A stretch of 64,000 nucleotides of DNA, taken from Cryomorphaceae bacterium. GTDB taxonomy: Bacteria; Bacteroidota; Bacteroidia; Flavobacteriales; UBA7430. Within the stretch, counting starts at the first letter, position 1, and every line of letters starts with the position of its first letter. The notes beneath the pieces were generated by a model. That model saw nothing but the letters and a program-made list of their open reading frames with translations. It had not been told where the DNA came from and did not search any database. The DNA lies in NCBI GenBank assembly GCA_019649675.1, contig BOWN01000001.1:124001-188000 (forward strand). Direction: 5' to 3'. The translations under genes were made by a program, and so were the position numbers. Positions 62,712-64,000 of this stretch are shown here, piece after piece.

Positions 62712-63702
62712 TGAGTTGACTCCAAATTAAATCCTTCAAATCTGTTAATCCCTGTTGGGCTACCGATGAGAAAAAAACAGTTTTCACACCTTTCGGAAGT
62801 GTTTTTTTAACTTCTTCTTTGAGCTCATCATCGAGCATGTCAGATTTAGAAATTGAGAGAAGACGGTCTTTATCTAAAAGTTCCGGATTGTACTTTTCGA
62901 GTTCTTTTAACAAAATCGCATACTCAGCGGCAATATCATCAGCATCAGCTGGAACTAAAAACAACAAGGTAGAGTTTCTTTCAATATGCCTTAAAAAACG
63001 TAACCCAAGCCCTTTACCCTCACTAGCACCTTCAATAATTCCCGGTATATCGGCCATAACAAATGAACGATCATCTCTATAAGAAACAATACCTAAATTG
63101 GGTACTAAAGTCGTAAATGGGTAATTAGCTATTTTGGGTTTAGCTGCTGAAATGACGGACAATAAAGTGGATTTTCCAGAATTAGGAAAACCTACCAATC
63201 CAACATCAGCTAGAACTTTAAGCTCTAATATATTCCATCCTTCCTCTCCTTCAGTTCCAGGCTGAGCATAACGCGGTGTTTGACGGACAGAGTTTTTAAA
63301 CCAAGAATTTCCCCGACCTCCAAGGCCACCTTTGCGTAAAATAACTTCTTCGCCATGTTCTGTAATTTCGAATAACTCTTCACCTGTTTCTGCATCTTTT
63401 GCTACAGTACCAAGTGGTACTTCAACGAATTGGTCCGCGCCATCATCTCCAAAACTATTATTGGAAGAACCGTTACCACCTCTTCCAGCCTTAATATGTC
63501 TTTTGTATTTAAGGTGGAGCAAAGTCCACATTTGATCGTTTCCACGCAGATACACATTACCACCACGACCACCATCACCGCCATCTGGTCCTCCTTTAGC
63601 TGTTAAGCGAGAGCGATGTAAATGCACAGAACCAGCGCCACCATGACCAGCAGCACAATGTATCTTCACATAATCAACAAAGTTTGATCCATTTACAGCC
63701 AC
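62701..63702 (-). CDS. obg: GTPase Obg
   Basis: Essential GTPase of late 50S assembly and stress control. The 333-residue frame is intact. The glycine-rich Obg domain (residues 1-158) includes [13 protein letters not shown] and [13 protein letters not shown]; the G domain has G1 [12 protein letters not shown] near 165 and G3 DIPGIIEGA near 215. There is no long C-terminal extension. The start is GTG at 63702-63700, sharing one base with the adk stop, which suggests translational coupling; the product begins [14 protein letters not shown]. Confidence 0.95.
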   Translation of the reverse strand: MAVNGSNFVDYVKIHCAAGHGGAGSVHLHRSRLTAKGGPDGGDGGRGGNVYLRGNDQMWTLLHLKYKRHIKAGRGGNGSSNNSFGDDGADQFVEVPLGTVAKDAETGEELFEITEHGEEVILRKGGLGGRGNSWFKNSVRQTPRYAQPGTEGEEGWNILELKVLADVGLVGFPNSGKSTLLSVISAAKPKIANYPFTTLVPNLGIVSYRDDRSFVMADIPGIIEGASEGKGLGLRFLRHIERNSTLLFLVPADADDIAAEYAILLKELEKYNPELLDKDRLLSISKSDMLDDELKEEVKKTLPKGVKTVFFSSVAQQGLTDLKDLIWSQLNAR

Positions 63703-64000
63703 TATACTAAAGTGTCAATTGCTTTACAAAGACCTAAAGTAATAGACTCAATAGAGCCTACGCCTTCTATGCCAAAAAATTTATTTTGGTTGGCATAATA
63801 TGTCTTCAAAACCGCGGTTTCATTTTCATAAACCTGTATTCTATTCTTAATAATACCAGCGTCTTGATCATCAGCTCTACCACTAGATTTGCCGCGCTCT
63901 AAAAGTCGTGTAATTAATTCATTTTCATCAACTTCCAAAGCCAACATGAAAGACACTTCAGTGTCTTTTGAACTCAAAAAAGCATCTAAAGCCTCTGCCT
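63702..64000 (-). CDS. adk: Adenylate kinase, 5' end outside window
   Basis: C-terminal part of the AMP + ATP to 2 ADP enzyme; about 99 codons are visible and the frame is open to the right edge. It shows the LID-side stretch [27 protein letters not shown], which matches the ERG-x-x-SGRxDD signature with the two arginines that contact nucleotides. The stop TAG is at 63704-63702. adk before obg is a common Bacteroidota order. Confidence 0.92.
   Translation of the reverse strand, partial: AEALDAFLSSKDTEVSFMLALEVDENELITRLLERGKSSGRADDQDAGIIKNRIQVYENETAVLKTYYANQNKFFGIEGVGSIESITLGLCKAIDTLV

Noticed and set aside
1-64000. CRISPR array, prophage or intact insertion sequence
   Set aside because: No regularly spaced repeats, no integrase, transposase or phage structural genes were seen on either strand.

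Overview
The window is a low-GC chromosomal segment from a member of the Bacteroidota, most likely the Flavobacteriia. The evidence is a SprA-type type IX secretion (T9SS) translocon protein, secreted proteins with T9SS A- and B-type C-terminal domains, TAnnTTTG promoter boxes, a TonB receptor behind a TPP riboswitch, a PASTA-tailed division transpeptidase and the mraZ-rsmH-ftsL-ftsI-murE-mraY-murD-ftsW-murG-murC order. No phage, plasmid, CRISPR array or intact insertion sequence was seen.

Layout. 1-11,341 (minus): the dcw division/cell-wall cluster. It runs from mraZ, behind three 10-bp-spaced AAAGTGG boxes, down to murC, which leaves the window. 11,487-12,858 (plus): an alpha/beta hydrolase and engB. 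12,859-13,955: an AT-rich interval with stacked hairpins, an 11-bp inverted repeat around a small basic ORF, and an orphan ORF. 13,990-19,417 (minus): a probable vitamin B1 uptake locus made of two small exported proteins, a PnuC-type transporter, a NadR-like kinase, a TPP riboswitch, a TonB receptor and an e(P4)-type lipoprotein phosphatase. 19,491-29,202: two tRNAs, mutS, a SpoU-type methyltransferase, an OmpA protein, a deoxynucleoside kinase, folK, clpX and pheT. 29,310-40,146 (minus): two secreted redox-type T9SS cargo proteins, sprA and ruvA. 40,424-45,137: ppc converging on recG. 45,250-52,965 (plus): a fatty-acid degradation block with acyl-CoA synthetase, a MarR regulator behind a 42-bp palindrome, and a fadN-fadA-fadE set. 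53,207-61,780: two metallopeptidases in divergent orientation, an O-methyltransferase, a PKD/CHU_C surface protein and a PafA-like phosphatase. 61,777-64,000 (minus): crcB, a PAP2 phosphatase, obg and the 3' part of adk.

More than twenty genes, including essential single-copy ones (ftsW, murD, mraY, pheT, ruvA, mutS), are broken by single-base frameshifts, yet the protein sequence continues cleanly in the next frame. I read this as residual sequencing or assembly indels, not gene decay. I therefore annotate these genes at full length and state where the frame changes. The frameshifts are densest at about 22.4-29.2 kb, in ppc and at 57.1-61.7 kb.

The most interesting units are the TPP-riboswitch locus, where receptor and periplasmic phosphatase look like one salvage unit; the MraZ operator; the palindromic operator before the fad genes; the inverted-repeat element at 13.1-13.5 kb; and a coding-like remnant at 30.4-30.7 kb.
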